A stretch of DNA of 64,000 nt from Rubrivivax sp. (lineage in GTDB: Bacteria > Pseudomonadota > Gammaproteobacteria > Burkholderiales > Burkholderiaceae_C): contig JAHBZT010000005.1 in NCBI GenBank assembly GCA_019635315.1, forward strand, positions 363,234 to 427,233, given 5' to 3'. Positions 54,001-61,535 of the stretch are shown here, one piece after another (position 1 is the first letter of the stretch; every line of letters begins with the position of its first letter). The notes under the pieces were generated by a model. The model saw only the letters and a list, made by a program, of their open reading frames with translations. It did not search any database and had not been told where the DNA came from. A program made the translations under genes and the position numbers.

Positions 54001-54678
54001 CGCTGGGGCACCGGGCTGCACGACCGCTTCATGCTGCCGACCTTCGTGCAGATGGACTTCGACGACGTGATCGCCGAGCTCAACGCCGCCGGCTTCGCCT
54101 TCGACGCCGCCTGGTTCGCGCCGCACTTCGCCTTCCGCTTCCCGCTCGTCGGCGAGGTCTCGGCGATGGGCGTGCAGCTGACGCTGCGCAATGCGCTGGA
54201 GCCCTGGCACGTGATGGGCGAGGAAGGTGCGCCGGGCGGCACCGTGCGCTACGTGGACTCGTCGCTGGAGCGGCTGGAGGTGCGCGCCACGGGCCTCAAC
54301 GGCAACCGTCACGTCGTCACCGTCAACGGCCACGCGCTGCCGCTGCAGCCCACCGGGCGCATCGGCGAGTTCGTCTGCGGCGTGCGCTACCGCGCCTGGC
54401 AGCCGCCGTCGGCGCTGCACCCGACCATCGGCGTGCACGCGCCGCTGACCATCGACCTCGTCGACCGCTGGCTCTCGCGTTCGCTGGGCGGCTGCCGCTA
54501 CCACGTCGCGCACCCGGGCGGCCGCAACTACGACACCTTCCCGGTCAACGCCTACGAGGCCGAGAGCCGGCGCCTGGCGCGCTTCTTCCGCTTCGGCCAC
54601 ACGCCGGGCGAGATCGACGTGACGCCGGCGGCACCCAGCCTGGAGCTGCCGCTGACGCTGGACCTGCGCCGGCGCTGA
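51082..54678 (+). CDS. Large transglutaminase-like protein with C-terminal DUF2126
   Basis: 1198 residues from GTG 51082 (AGGAG 7 bases upstream). An N-terminal Bact_transglu_N beta domain (about 1-85) is followed by a transglutaminase/protease core with C180 (GSCRDTGW), H229 (DLHAWCEVY) and D245 (GLDPTSG), and then a long DUF2126 region (about 300-1198) with GGEPTFVAVDD near 332, FGQGKWYPGEQLPRWAL near 380 and GGGNHFVLGG near 810. A low-complexity Gly/Ala/Asp stretch (about 585-665) interrupts DUF2126. Such proteins occur with circularly permuted ATP-grasp and alpha-E proteins in predicted peptide-modification systems; no reaction is proved. It ends 13 bp before the ATP-grasp fusion. Confidence 0.88.
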   Translation: MSIHVALNHVTHYRYDRRVQLSPQVVRLRPAPHSRTRILSYSLRVEPAQHFINWQQDPFANHLARLVFPDKTTEFKVTVDLVAEMAVFNPFDFFLEPGAEHFPFDYAPELKHDLLPYLAKEALTPRFAALVASVPREKVRTIDFLVGLNQRLQREIRYLVRMEPGVQTPEQTLERAAGSCRDTGWLLVQLLRHSGLAARFVSGYLIQLKPDVKALDGPSGAEQDFTDLHAWCEVYLPGAGWIGLDPTSGLLAGEGHIPVACTPEPSTAAPVSGAVDKSEVEFSHHMQVTRIHESPRVTLPYSDEQWAAILRLGHEVDAQLERHDMRLTMGGEPTFVAVDDRDAPEWNTDALGPTKRGLATALVHRLRARYGEGGFLHFGQGKWYPGEQLPRWALSIHWRADGQPCWNDPALFADERDTHRYTPADAERFIRTLTRRLGLADGYVQPGYEDTWYYLWRERRLPVNVDPFDARLDDELERARLRRVFRQGLDRPVGWLLPLKREWTVGTAGPAWVTGPWFLRDERLYLIPGDSPMGYRLPLDSLPWASKGDQPALLGADPFAPRAELPSAAALRMQQVLRDGGAGSGAGGDTAPGAEGGHDGDGFAADAAHEAQAGGTGRAEGTSGGGAVAGAALDRGRGGPGEPRMATAHDPTAVHPRDPQRTPARFESAGDVVRTALCVEVRDPQRANGPKAEARSGGQSGVLYVFMPPLRFVEDYLELLAAVEATAAELGVKIVLEGYPPPRDPRLKHLSVTPDPGVIEVNIHPAANWDELVEHTEFLYEAAHQTRLSTEKFMLDGRHTGTGGGNHFVLGGATPADSPFLRRPDLLASLLTYWHNHPSLSYLFSGLFIGPTSQHPRFDEARDDQVYEVEIALAELERQAALHGEGNTPPWLVDRLLRNVLIHVTGNTHRSEFCIDKLYSPDGPTGRLGLLELRAFEMPPHARMSLAQQLLMRALLAWFWREPYRGKGATRLTRWGTGLHDRFMLPTFVQMDFDDVIAELNAAGFAFDAAWFAPHFAFRFPLVGEVSAMGVQLTLRNALEPWHVMGEEGAPGGTVRYVDSSLERLEVRATGLNGNRHVVTVNGHALPLQPTGRIGEFVCGVRYRAWQPPSALHPTIGVHAPLTIDLVDRWLSRSLGGCRYHVAHPGGRNYDTFPVNAYEAESRRLARFFRFGHTPGEIDVTPAAPSLELPLTLDLRRR

Positions 54679-54691
54679 AGACCCCCGCACG

Positions 54692-57283
54692 ATGTCCGCG
54701 CAGACCCCGCTGCCCTTCGAAGCCGACACGGCCGCGGCCGCCGGCGGCGGCGAGGCGGCGCGCCTGCTGCTGCGCCGCGCGCTGCCGGCCGAGCCCGGCG
54801 TCTGGGACGAACTGCGCGACGACGCCGGCATGCTGCGCCCGGCCTGGGCGCGCTTCGCCGACCGGCTGCCGGCGCCGCCGCCCGGGCGCAGCCTCGCCGA
54901 GGACCTGGACGACCGGGTCGCCCAGGTCGCCGAGCAGCTGCGCCAGGACGGCGTCACGCACAACGTCTTCGGCGACGGCGTGCCCGGCGGCGCCGCCGGC
55001 ACGACGACGCGGCCCTGGTCGCTGGAGCTGCTGCCGCTGATCCTGCAGCCGGCCGAGTGGGCGGCGCTGGAGGCCGGCGTCGTGCAGCGCGCGGCGCTGC
55101 TGGAGCAGGTGCTGGCCGACCTCTACGGGCCACAGACGCTGCTGCACGAGGGCCTGCTGCCACCGGCACTGCTGCTGCGCCACCCGGGCTGGTTGCGGCC
55201 GATGATCGGCGCCGCGCCGCCGGGCGGGCTGCGCCTGTTCATCGTTGCCTTCGACCTGGCGCGCGGGCCCGACGGCCAGTGGTGGCAGGTCGCGCAGCGC
55301 ACGCAGGGCCCGTCGGGGCTGGGCTACGTGCTGCACAACCGGCTGGTGATCTCGCGCCAGTTTCCGGACGCCTTCCGCGAACTGCGCGTGCAGCACATCG
55401 CCAGCAGCTACCGCCGGCTGCTGGACACGCTGGAGTCGGTGGCCACGCCGCTGGCCGGCGGCCATGCGCCGCGCATCGTGCTGCTGACGCCGGGACCCTA
55501 TGCCGAGACCTACTTCGAGCATGCCTACCTGGCGCGCTACCTGGGCGTGCCGCTGGTCGAGGGGGGCGACCTCGTCGTGCGCGACGAGCAGCTGTTCCTG
55601 AAGACTGTCGAGGGCCTGGAGCGCGTGCACGGCGTGCTGCGCCGGCTGGACGACGACTGGTGCGACCCGCTGGAACTGCGGCCCGACAGCGCGCTCGGCG
55701 TGCCCGGCCTGCTGCAGGCGGCGCGCGCCGGCAGCGTGGTGATGGCCAATGCGCTGGGCAGCGCCTTCCTGGAGTCGCCGGCGCTGCAGGGCTTCCTGCC
55801 CGGCATCGCCCAGCACCTGAACGGCGAGACGCTCTCGCTGCCCTCGCTGCCGACCTGGTGGTGCGGCGAGGCCGCGGCCTGGGCCGACGTGCAGGAGCAC
55901 ATGGCCGACAAGATCGTGCGCAGCACTTTCCCGCAGGGCGGCCGCACCTCGCAGGTTCGCCCGCTGCGCGAGGCCGCGATCGACGAGGATCCCGACGCCT
56001 GGACCGTGCAGGGCCGGCTGCGCTTCTCGCGCGCACCCCTGTGGGGCGAAGGCACGCTCTCGGCGCGCCCGGCGATGGTGCGCGTCTACGCCATCGCCGA
56101 CGGCGGCGGGCGCTGGCACGTGCTGCCGGGCGGCATGACGCGCGTGGCGCGGCGCGAGGACGCCAGCGTCTCGATGCAGCGCGGCGGCAGCAGCCTGGAC
56201 ACCTGGGTGCTGACCGACGGCCCGGTGGACACCTTCTCGATGCTGCCGCAGCGGCTGCAGGTCGACGACATCCTGCAGCGCCGCCGCCCGGTGACCAGCC
56301 GTACCGCGGAAAACCTGTTCTGGCTCGGCCGCTACACCGAGCGCACCGAGCAGCTGGTGCGGCTGGCGCGCGCGACGCTGACGCTGATCGACGCCGACGA
56401 CGACGCACCGCCGCCGCTGCTGCAGGCGCTGTCGGCGCTGGCCGTGCGCACCGGGCTCGCGCCGGCTGGCGTGCCGACGCTGGCGCAGGCGCCGCACCTG
56501 TTCGAGCGCGCGCTGCTGGCCGGCCTGGGCGATGCGGCCGGCGCCTACAGCGTGGCTTTCAACCTGGCCGCGCTGGAGCGCTCGTCGGTGGCCCTGCGCG
56601 AGCGGCTGTCGGCCGAACAGTGGGGCCTGATCCGGCGCATGGGCGAAGGCTTCGCGGCCGCGCTGCGCGTGCCGCCGGCGGCCGGCGCCGCGGCGGCCGT
56701 CCCGGGCCTGCGCCAGGTGCTGCCAGCGCTGGACCTGCTGGCGCTGCAGCTGGCGGCGATGACCGGCGCGCAGACCGACCGCATGAACCGCGACCATGGC
56801 TGGCGGCTGCTCACCGTGGGCCGCCTGCTGGAGCGGCTGATCGGTCTGGCCACGCGGCTGGAGGCCTTCGTGCGGGCGCAGGCGCTGGGCAGTGCGGGCG
56901 GGGTGGCGCTGCTGCTCGAGCTGTTCGACAGCGTGATCACCTTCCGCGCCCGCTACCAGCGCCACGACGACCTGCTCGCGCTGACCGAGCTGCTGGTGCT
57001 GGACCGCGACAACCCGCGTGCCTTCGCCGGCGTGCTGCGCCGCTTGCGCACCGAGATCGGCAAGCTGCCCGGCGGCGACGAGACACGCGGACCGCTGCTG
57101 GCCCTGCTGCCCGCCGAAGGCGCCGGGCTCACGCTGGAGCGCCTGCGCGGCGCCGACGAGGCCGCGATCGCCGAGGCCATCGGCGCGCTCGCCGGCGAAC
57201 TGGCCGACGTTTCGCAGCGCCTGGCCGAACGCGTCGGCGAACGCTTCTTCACGCCGGCGCACGGCAGCGATCACCGCATATGA
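54692..57283 (+). CDS. Circularly permuted ATP-grasp fused to an alpha-E domain
   Basis: 863 residues. Residues about 60-510 are the circularly permuted type-2 ATP-grasp (DUF404/DUF407), with HNVFGDGVPGG near 87 and VVLRTPGPYAETYFEHAYL-like LLTPGPYAETYFEHAYLA near 266. Residues about 535-855 are the helical alpha-E (DUF403) domain, starting SRTAENLFWLGRYTERTEQL. In the second cassette downstream the same two domains are separate genes. The ATP-grasp suggests amide-bond (peptide-ligase-like) formation on an unknown substrate; the alpha-E role is unknown. Cotranscribed with the DUF2126 protein. Confidence 0.88.
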   Translation: MSAQTPLPFEADTAAAAGGGEAARLLLRRALPAEPGVWDELRDDAGMLRPAWARFADRLPAPPPGRSLAEDLDDRVAQVAEQLRQDGVTHNVFGDGVPGGAAGTTTRPWSLELLPLILQPAEWAALEAGVVQRAALLEQVLADLYGPQTLLHEGLLPPALLLRHPGWLRPMIGAAPPGGLRLFIVAFDLARGPDGQWWQVAQRTQGPSGLGYVLHNRLVISRQFPDAFRELRVQHIASSYRRLLDTLESVATPLAGGHAPRIVLLTPGPYAETYFEHAYLARYLGVPLVEGGDLVVRDEQLFLKTVEGLERVHGVLRRLDDDWCDPLELRPDSALGVPGLLQAARAGSVVMANALGSAFLESPALQGFLPGIAQHLNGETLSLPSLPTWWCGEAAAWADVQEHMADKIVRSTFPQGGRTSQVRPLREAAIDEDPDAWTVQGRLRFSRAPLWGEGTLSARPAMVRVYAIADGGGRWHVLPGGMTRVARREDASVSMQRGGSSLDTWVLTDGPVDTFSMLPQRLQVDDILQRRRPVTSRTAENLFWLGRYTERTEQLVRLARATLTLIDADDDAPPPLLQALSALAVRTGLAPAGVPTLAQAPHLFERALLAGLGDAAGAYSVAFNLAALERSSVALRERLSAEQWGLIRRMGEGFAAALRVPPAAGAAAAVPGLRQVLPALDLLALQLAAMTGAQTDRMNRDHGWRLLTVGRLLERLIGLATRLEAFVRAQALGSAGGVALLLELFDSVITFRARYQRHDDLLALTELLVLDRDNPRAFAGVLRRLRTEIGKLPGGDETRGPLLALLPAEGAGLTLERLRGADEAAIAEAIGALAGELADVSQRLAERVGERFFTPAHGSDHRI

Positions 57284-57340
57284 ACGGGTACCCGCGCCCT
57301 GGCCGCCGGCCCGGCCTGCAGATCGGGCCTGGTACGACCG

Positions 57341-57987
57341 CTCGCGGCGCGTTGCGGACGTTCGACCTGGTGCGTTGCCAGGGCGTGCTGGCGTTGGCGC
57401 AGCGAAGCCGCGTGGGGGCAGCCCGCAGCGCCCAGAGTCCGGCGGCCGGCGCTGCGCGCCGACTGCCCTGCGATGCTCGAACGCTTGGCCCGCCGCCAAC
57501 TCACTTCGCTCGCTGCGCTCGCTCCGTTCGGACATCGGCGGCGAGTCAGTCTTGGAGGCGCGCTGCGCGCGCGGCCAAGCGTCCTGCGCTTCTCGGCGCC
57601 TCCCATGGGCACTGCGGGCTGCCCCCACGCGGCTTCGCGATACGGCGGTGGCATGCAGACAGGTGGCATGCCGCCGTCGGTGGCCCTCGCGCCAGGCGGT
57701 ACCCGCTGCCGGCGAATAGTGAAGCGCCGAGCAGCGCAGCTTCGGGGTCGGCGCGCACGCAGTGCGCGCCTCGACAACTGACTCGCCGCCGGTGTCCGAA
57801 CGGAGCGAGCGCAGTGAGCGAAGTGAGTTGGGCGGCGCGACCCCGAAGCGAGCAGCGCAGGGAAGTCGACGCCGAAGGCGGCGACCGCGGAACCCTGAGC
57901 CGGCAGCGGGTGCCGCCTGGCGCGACGCGCAGGCACATGCATGCCACACACAAGCAAGTTCGGCGAACGTCCGCAATGCGCCGCAAG
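57341..57987. repeat. Nested inverted-repeat element, copy B
   Basis: Best-preserved copy. Outer terminal inverted repeats of 24 bp at 57341-57364 and 57964-57987 (22 of 24 paired). Module 1 at 57402-57638 (33-bp inverted repeats, 32 of 33 paired); module 2 at 57689-57923 (24-bp inverted repeats, 23 of 24 paired); 50-bp spacer. Inverted 50-bp cores lie at 57498-57547 and 57780-57829. All landmarks from 57341 to 57923 lie exactly 11,529 bp from those of copy A. An inner stem, ACGCTTGGCC with GGCCAAGCGT, encloses the module 1 core. It lies between the fused and split ATP-grasp/transglutaminase cassettes. Confidence 0.88.
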
Positions 57988-58054
57988 CCGGCATCGACCC
58001 GCCCCTGCCGCTGCATCCGTCGCGCAGCGGGCCGCGCGAGGCGGAGCCGCTGAG

Positions 58055-59032
58055 ATGACCGCGCCCCCGCCCACCCGCCTTGAAGTCGTGCACGACACAC
58101 GCTACGACTATCCGGCACCGGTGACGCTGGCGCACCACCTGGCGCACCTGCAGCCGCTGGACGATGCCTACCAGCGGCTGTGCGCCTTCGAGCTGGACAT
58201 CGAGCCCTTGCCCATGCCGCCGCCGCGCGCCAGCCGCGACGCGCTGGGCAATGTGCAGCACCACTTCAGCCTGGCGCAGGCGCACGAGCGGCTGCACGTG
58301 CGCGCGCGCAGCGAGGTCGAGCTGCGGGCGCGCTTCACGCAGCTGGACGCCGCCGCCTCGCCGCCCTGGGAGGAGGTGGCGGCGATGCTGCGCTATGTCG
58401 CGCGCGGCCCCTACCGCCCGGCGGCGGAGTTCGTGCAGCCCTCGCCCTTCGTGCCACTGCTGCCCTCGCTGCGCGCCTGGGCCGCGCCCTCGCTGACCCC
58501 GGGCCGGCCGGTCGCCGAGGTGGCGCTGGAGCTGATGCAGCGCGTGCACGACGACTTCGCCTACGAAAGCGCCAGCACCGAGATCGACACCCCGCTGGCG
58601 CAGGTGTTCGAGCAGAAGCGCGGCGTGTGCCAGGACTTCGCGCACCTGATGGCCGGCGCGCTGCGCGCATGGGGGCTGCCGGCGCGCTACGTCAGCGGCT
58701 ACCTGCTGACGCGCGCGCCGGGCGAGGCCCACGACATGGTCGGCGCCGACGCCTCGCACGCCTGGGTGCAGGTCTGGTGCCCCGGCACGCCAGGCGTGCC
58801 GGGGGACGGCGCCGACGGCGGCTGGCTGGGCCTGGACCCGACCAACCGCCTGCTGCCCGGCGCCGGCCATGTGCGGGTGGCGATCGGGCGCGACTTCGGC
58901 GACGTGACGCCGCTGCGCGGCGTCATCCGCGGCGGCGGCGCCAGCCACCGCCTGGCGGTGGCGGTGCACACGCGCGTGCTCGACGCCGCCACGGACGGCG
59001 CCGGCGACCCGGCCCGCCCCTTGCTAGCGTGA
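58055..59032 (+). CDS. Transglutaminase-like protein (Bact_transglu_N type)
   Basis: 325 residues. An N-terminal beta domain (about 8-90, VVHDTRYDYPAPVTLAHHLAHL) precedes a transglutaminase core with C192 (GVCQDFAHL), H235 (DASHAWVQVW) and D261 (GLDPTN), an intact Cys-His-Asp triad. There is no DUF2126 extension, unlike the large paralogue 7 kb upstream. First gene of the split cassette; the ATP-grasp gene follows after 20 bp. ATG 58055 has GGCGGAG upstream. Predicted cytoplasmic peptidase or acyltransferase; substrate unknown. Confidence 0.9.
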   Translation: MTAPPPTRLEVVHDTRYDYPAPVTLAHHLAHLQPLDDAYQRLCAFELDIEPLPMPPPRASRDALGNVQHHFSLAQAHERLHVRARSEVELRARFTQLDAAASPPWEEVAAMLRYVARGPYRPAAEFVQPSPFVPLLPSLRAWAAPSLTPGRPVAEVALELMQRVHDDFAYESASTEIDTPLAQVFEQKRGVCQDFAHLMAGALRAWGLPARYVSGYLLTRAPGEAHDMVGADASHAWVQVWCPGTPGVPGDGADGGWLGLDPTNRLLPGAGHVRVAIGRDFGDVTPLRGVIRGGGASHRLAVAVHTRVLDAATDGAGDPARPLLA

Positions 59033-59052
59033 ACACCACAGGAGACCTTGCC

Positions 59053-60501
59053 GTGAACAAGCCGGCCTTCGACGAGATGAACCCGGGCCCCGGGGCCACG
59101 GCCGGGGTGCGCGAGCACTACCGCACCTACGCAGCCTGGCTGGCCCGCCAGAGCCCCGAGACGATGGCCGCGCGGCGCGAGGAGGCGGAGATGATCTTCC
59201 GCCGCGTCGGCATCACCTTCGCGGTGTACGGCGCCAAGGACGAGGACGGCGCCGGCACCGAGCGGCTGATCCCGTTCGACGTCATCCCGCGCATCATCCC
59301 GCGCCACGAGTGGAACGAGATGCAGGCCGGCCTGCGCCAGCGCGTGACGGCGCTCAACCGCTTCCTGCACGACGTGTACCACGGCCAGGAGATCCTGAAG
59401 GCCGGCCTCGTGCCGGCCGAGCAGGTGCTCAACAACGCGCAGTACCGGCGCGAGATGGCCGGCGTCGAGGTGCCCGGCGGCGTGTACTCGCACATCGCCG
59501 GCATCGACATCGTGCGCGCGGCGGAACCCGACGGCAGCGGCCGCTACTACGTGCTGGAGGACAACCTGCGCGTGCCGAGCGGCGTCAGCTACATGCTCGA
59601 GAACCGCAAGATGACGATGCGGCTGTTTCCCGAGCTGTTCAGCCTGCACCGCGTGGCGCCGGTGGCGCGTTATCCCGACCTGCTGCTGGACACGCTGCGC
59701 TCGGTGGCGCCGGCCGGCGTCAACGAGCCCAACGTCGTCGTGCTGACGCCGGGCATGTACAACAGCGCCTACTTCGAGCACGCCTTCCTGGCGCAGCAGA
59801 TGGGCGTGGAGCTGGTCGAGGGCCAGGACCTCTTCGTGCGCGGCGGCCAGGTCTACATGCGCACCACGCAGGGGCCGCGGCGCGTGGACGTGATCTACCG
59901 GCGCGTCGACGACGACTTCCTGGACCCGATGACCTTCCGCGCCGACTCCACGCTGGGCTGCGCCGGGCTGCTGGACGTGTACCGCGCCGGCCGCATCACG
60001 CTGGCCAATGCCATCGGCACCGGCATCGCCGACGACAAGAGCATCTATCCCTACGTGCCGAAGATGATCGAGTTCTACCTCGGCGAGAAGCCCATCCTGG
60101 CCAACGTGCCGACCTGGCTGTGCCGCGACCAGGCCGACCTGGCCTACGTGCTGGACCACCTGGGCGAACTGGTCGTCAAGGAAGTGCACGGCGCCGGCGG
60201 CTACGGCATGCTGGTCGGGCCGGCCGCGACCAAGGCCGAGATCGAGGCCTTCCGCGGCGTGCTGAAGGCGCACCCGGCGAACTACATCGCGCAGCCGACG
60301 CTGGCGCTGTCGACCTGCCCGACCTACGTGGAGTCGGGCATCGCGCCGCGCCACATCGACCTGCGGCCCTTCGTGCTGTCGGGCAAGACGGTGCGCATGG
60401 TGCCCGGCGGCCTCACGCGCGTGGCGCTGAAGGAAGGCTCGCTGGTCGTCAACTCGTCGCAGGGCGGCGGCACCAAGGACACCTGGGTCCTGGAGGACTG
60501 A
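59053..60501 (+). CDS. Circularly permuted type-2 ATP-grasp protein
   Basis: 482 residues from GTG 59053 (AGGAGA about 8 bases upstream). Family blocks: RRVGITFAVYG near 52, IIPRHEWNEMQAGLRQRV near 80, the YYVLEDNLRVPSGVSYMLENR run near 165-185 (long conserved), LTPGMYNSAYFEHAFLA near 232, EVHGAGGYGMLVGP near 378 and RPFVLSGKTVRMVPGGLTRVAL near 440. It is the separate counterpart of the N-terminal part of the fusion at 54692. Expected to be an ATP-dependent amide/peptide-bond ligase on an unknown acceptor. Confidence 0.93.
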   Translation: MNKPAFDEMNPGPGATAGVREHYRTYAAWLARQSPETMAARREEAEMIFRRVGITFAVYGAKDEDGAGTERLIPFDVIPRIIPRHEWNEMQAGLRQRVTALNRFLHDVYHGQEILKAGLVPAEQVLNNAQYRREMAGVEVPGGVYSHIAGIDIVRAAEPDGSGRYYVLEDNLRVPSGVSYMLENRKMTMRLFPELFSLHRVAPVARYPDLLLDTLRSVAPAGVNEPNVVVLTPGMYNSAYFEHAFLAQQMGVELVEGQDLFVRGGQVYMRTTQGPRRVDVIYRRVDDDFLDPMTFRADSTLGCAGLLDVYRAGRITLANAIGTGIADDKSIYPYVPKMIEFYLGEKPILANVPTWLCRDQADLAYVLDHLGELVVKEVHGAGGYGMLVGPAATKAEIEAFRGVLKAHPANYIAQPTLALSTCPTYVESGIAPRHIDLRPFVLSGKTVRMVPGGLTRVALKEGSLVVNSSQGGGTKDTWVLED

Positions 60502-60513
60502 AGGAGAACACCG

Positions 60514-61506
60514 ATGCTGTCCCGTACCGCGGATCACCTCTTCTGGATGGCGCGCTACATGGAACGCGCGGAGAACACCGCCCGCATGCTCAACGTCAGC
60601 TACGAGACCTCGCTGCTGCCGCAGTCGGCCGACATGGCCGAGTCGGGCTGGCGCGGGCTGCTGTCGATCAGCGAGCTGACGCCCTTCTTCCACCAGAAGC
60701 ACGGCGAGGTCAATGCGCGCAACGTCATGGACTTCATGGTGCGCGACGAGGCCAACCTGAGCAGCATCTGGAACTGCCTGCGCGCCGCGCGCGAGAATGC
60801 GCGCGCCGTGCGCGGCACGCTGACCACCGAGGTCTGGGAGACGCAGAACCAGACTTGGCTGGAATTCAACCGCCTGCTGCGCGAAGGCGCCTTCGAGCGC
60901 GACCCCGGCCAGTTCTTCGAGTGGGTCAAGTTCCGCTCGCACCTCAGCCGCGGCGTCACCGTCGGCACGATGCTGATGGACGAGTCGCTGCACTTCCTGC
61001 GCATCGGCACCTTCCTGGAACGGGCCGACAACACGGCGCGGCTGATCGACGTCAAGTTCCACGCGCTGATCGGCGGCACCGACTTCTTCGGCCCGGCGTC
61101 CAGCGGCCAGCAGCCGCTGCAGGGCCCGGCGCAGCCGCTGGAGATGGACTTCTACCACTGGAGCGCGGTGCTGCGCTCGGTGTCCGGCTTCGAGATCTAC
61201 CGCAAGGTCTACCGCAACGTGATCCGACCCGAGCGCGTGGCCGAACTGCTGATCCTGCGCCCGGACATGCCGCGCAGCCTGGCCGCCTGCATGAACGAGG
61301 TCGTCGCCAACCTGCAGCTGGTGGCCAACGAGCACAGCGCCGAGACCCTGCGCCGCGCCGGCCGGTTGCGGTCGGACCTGCAGTACGGCCGCATCGACGA
61401 GATCCTCGAGACCGGCCTGCACGCCTACCTGACGCAGTTCCTGGACCGCGTCGGCGACCTCGGGGTGGGCATCAGCCGCGACTTCCTGGTGCCGATGGCG
61501 GCCTGA
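60514..61506 (+). CDS. Alpha-E domain protein (DUF403)
   Basis: 330 residues, all alpha-helical, starting with the family signature LSRTADHLFWMARYMERAENTAR. It lies 12 bp after the ATP-grasp gene, with AAGGAGA as ribosome-binding site, and is the separate counterpart of the C-terminal domain of the 54692 fusion. The biochemical role is unknown; it always travels with ATP-grasp and transglutaminase proteins, so a role in the same reaction is likely. Confidence 0.93.
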   Translation: MLSRTADHLFWMARYMERAENTARMLNVSYETSLLPQSADMAESGWRGLLSISELTPFFHQKHGEVNARNVMDFMVRDEANLSSIWNCLRAARENARAVRGTLTTEVWETQNQTWLEFNRLLREGAFERDPGQFFEWVKFRSHLSRGVTVGTMLMDESLHFLRIGTFLERADNTARLIDVKFHALIGGTDFFGPASSGQQPLQGPAQPLEMDFYHWSAVLRSVSGFEIYRKVYRNVIRPERVAELLILRPDMPRSLAACMNEVVANLQLVANEHSAETLRRAGRLRSDLQYGRIDEILETGLHAYLTQFLDRVGDLGVGISRDFLVPMAA

Positions 61507-61535
61507 GCTCAACGCCCGAGCCGCCGCCACCGCGC

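Noticed and set aside
50991-55040. A 1,349-codon plus-strand open frame.
   Set aside because: It is a frame-shifted shadow of the DUF2126 protein and the ATP-grasp fusion; the composition is Arg/Ala/Gly with no motif.
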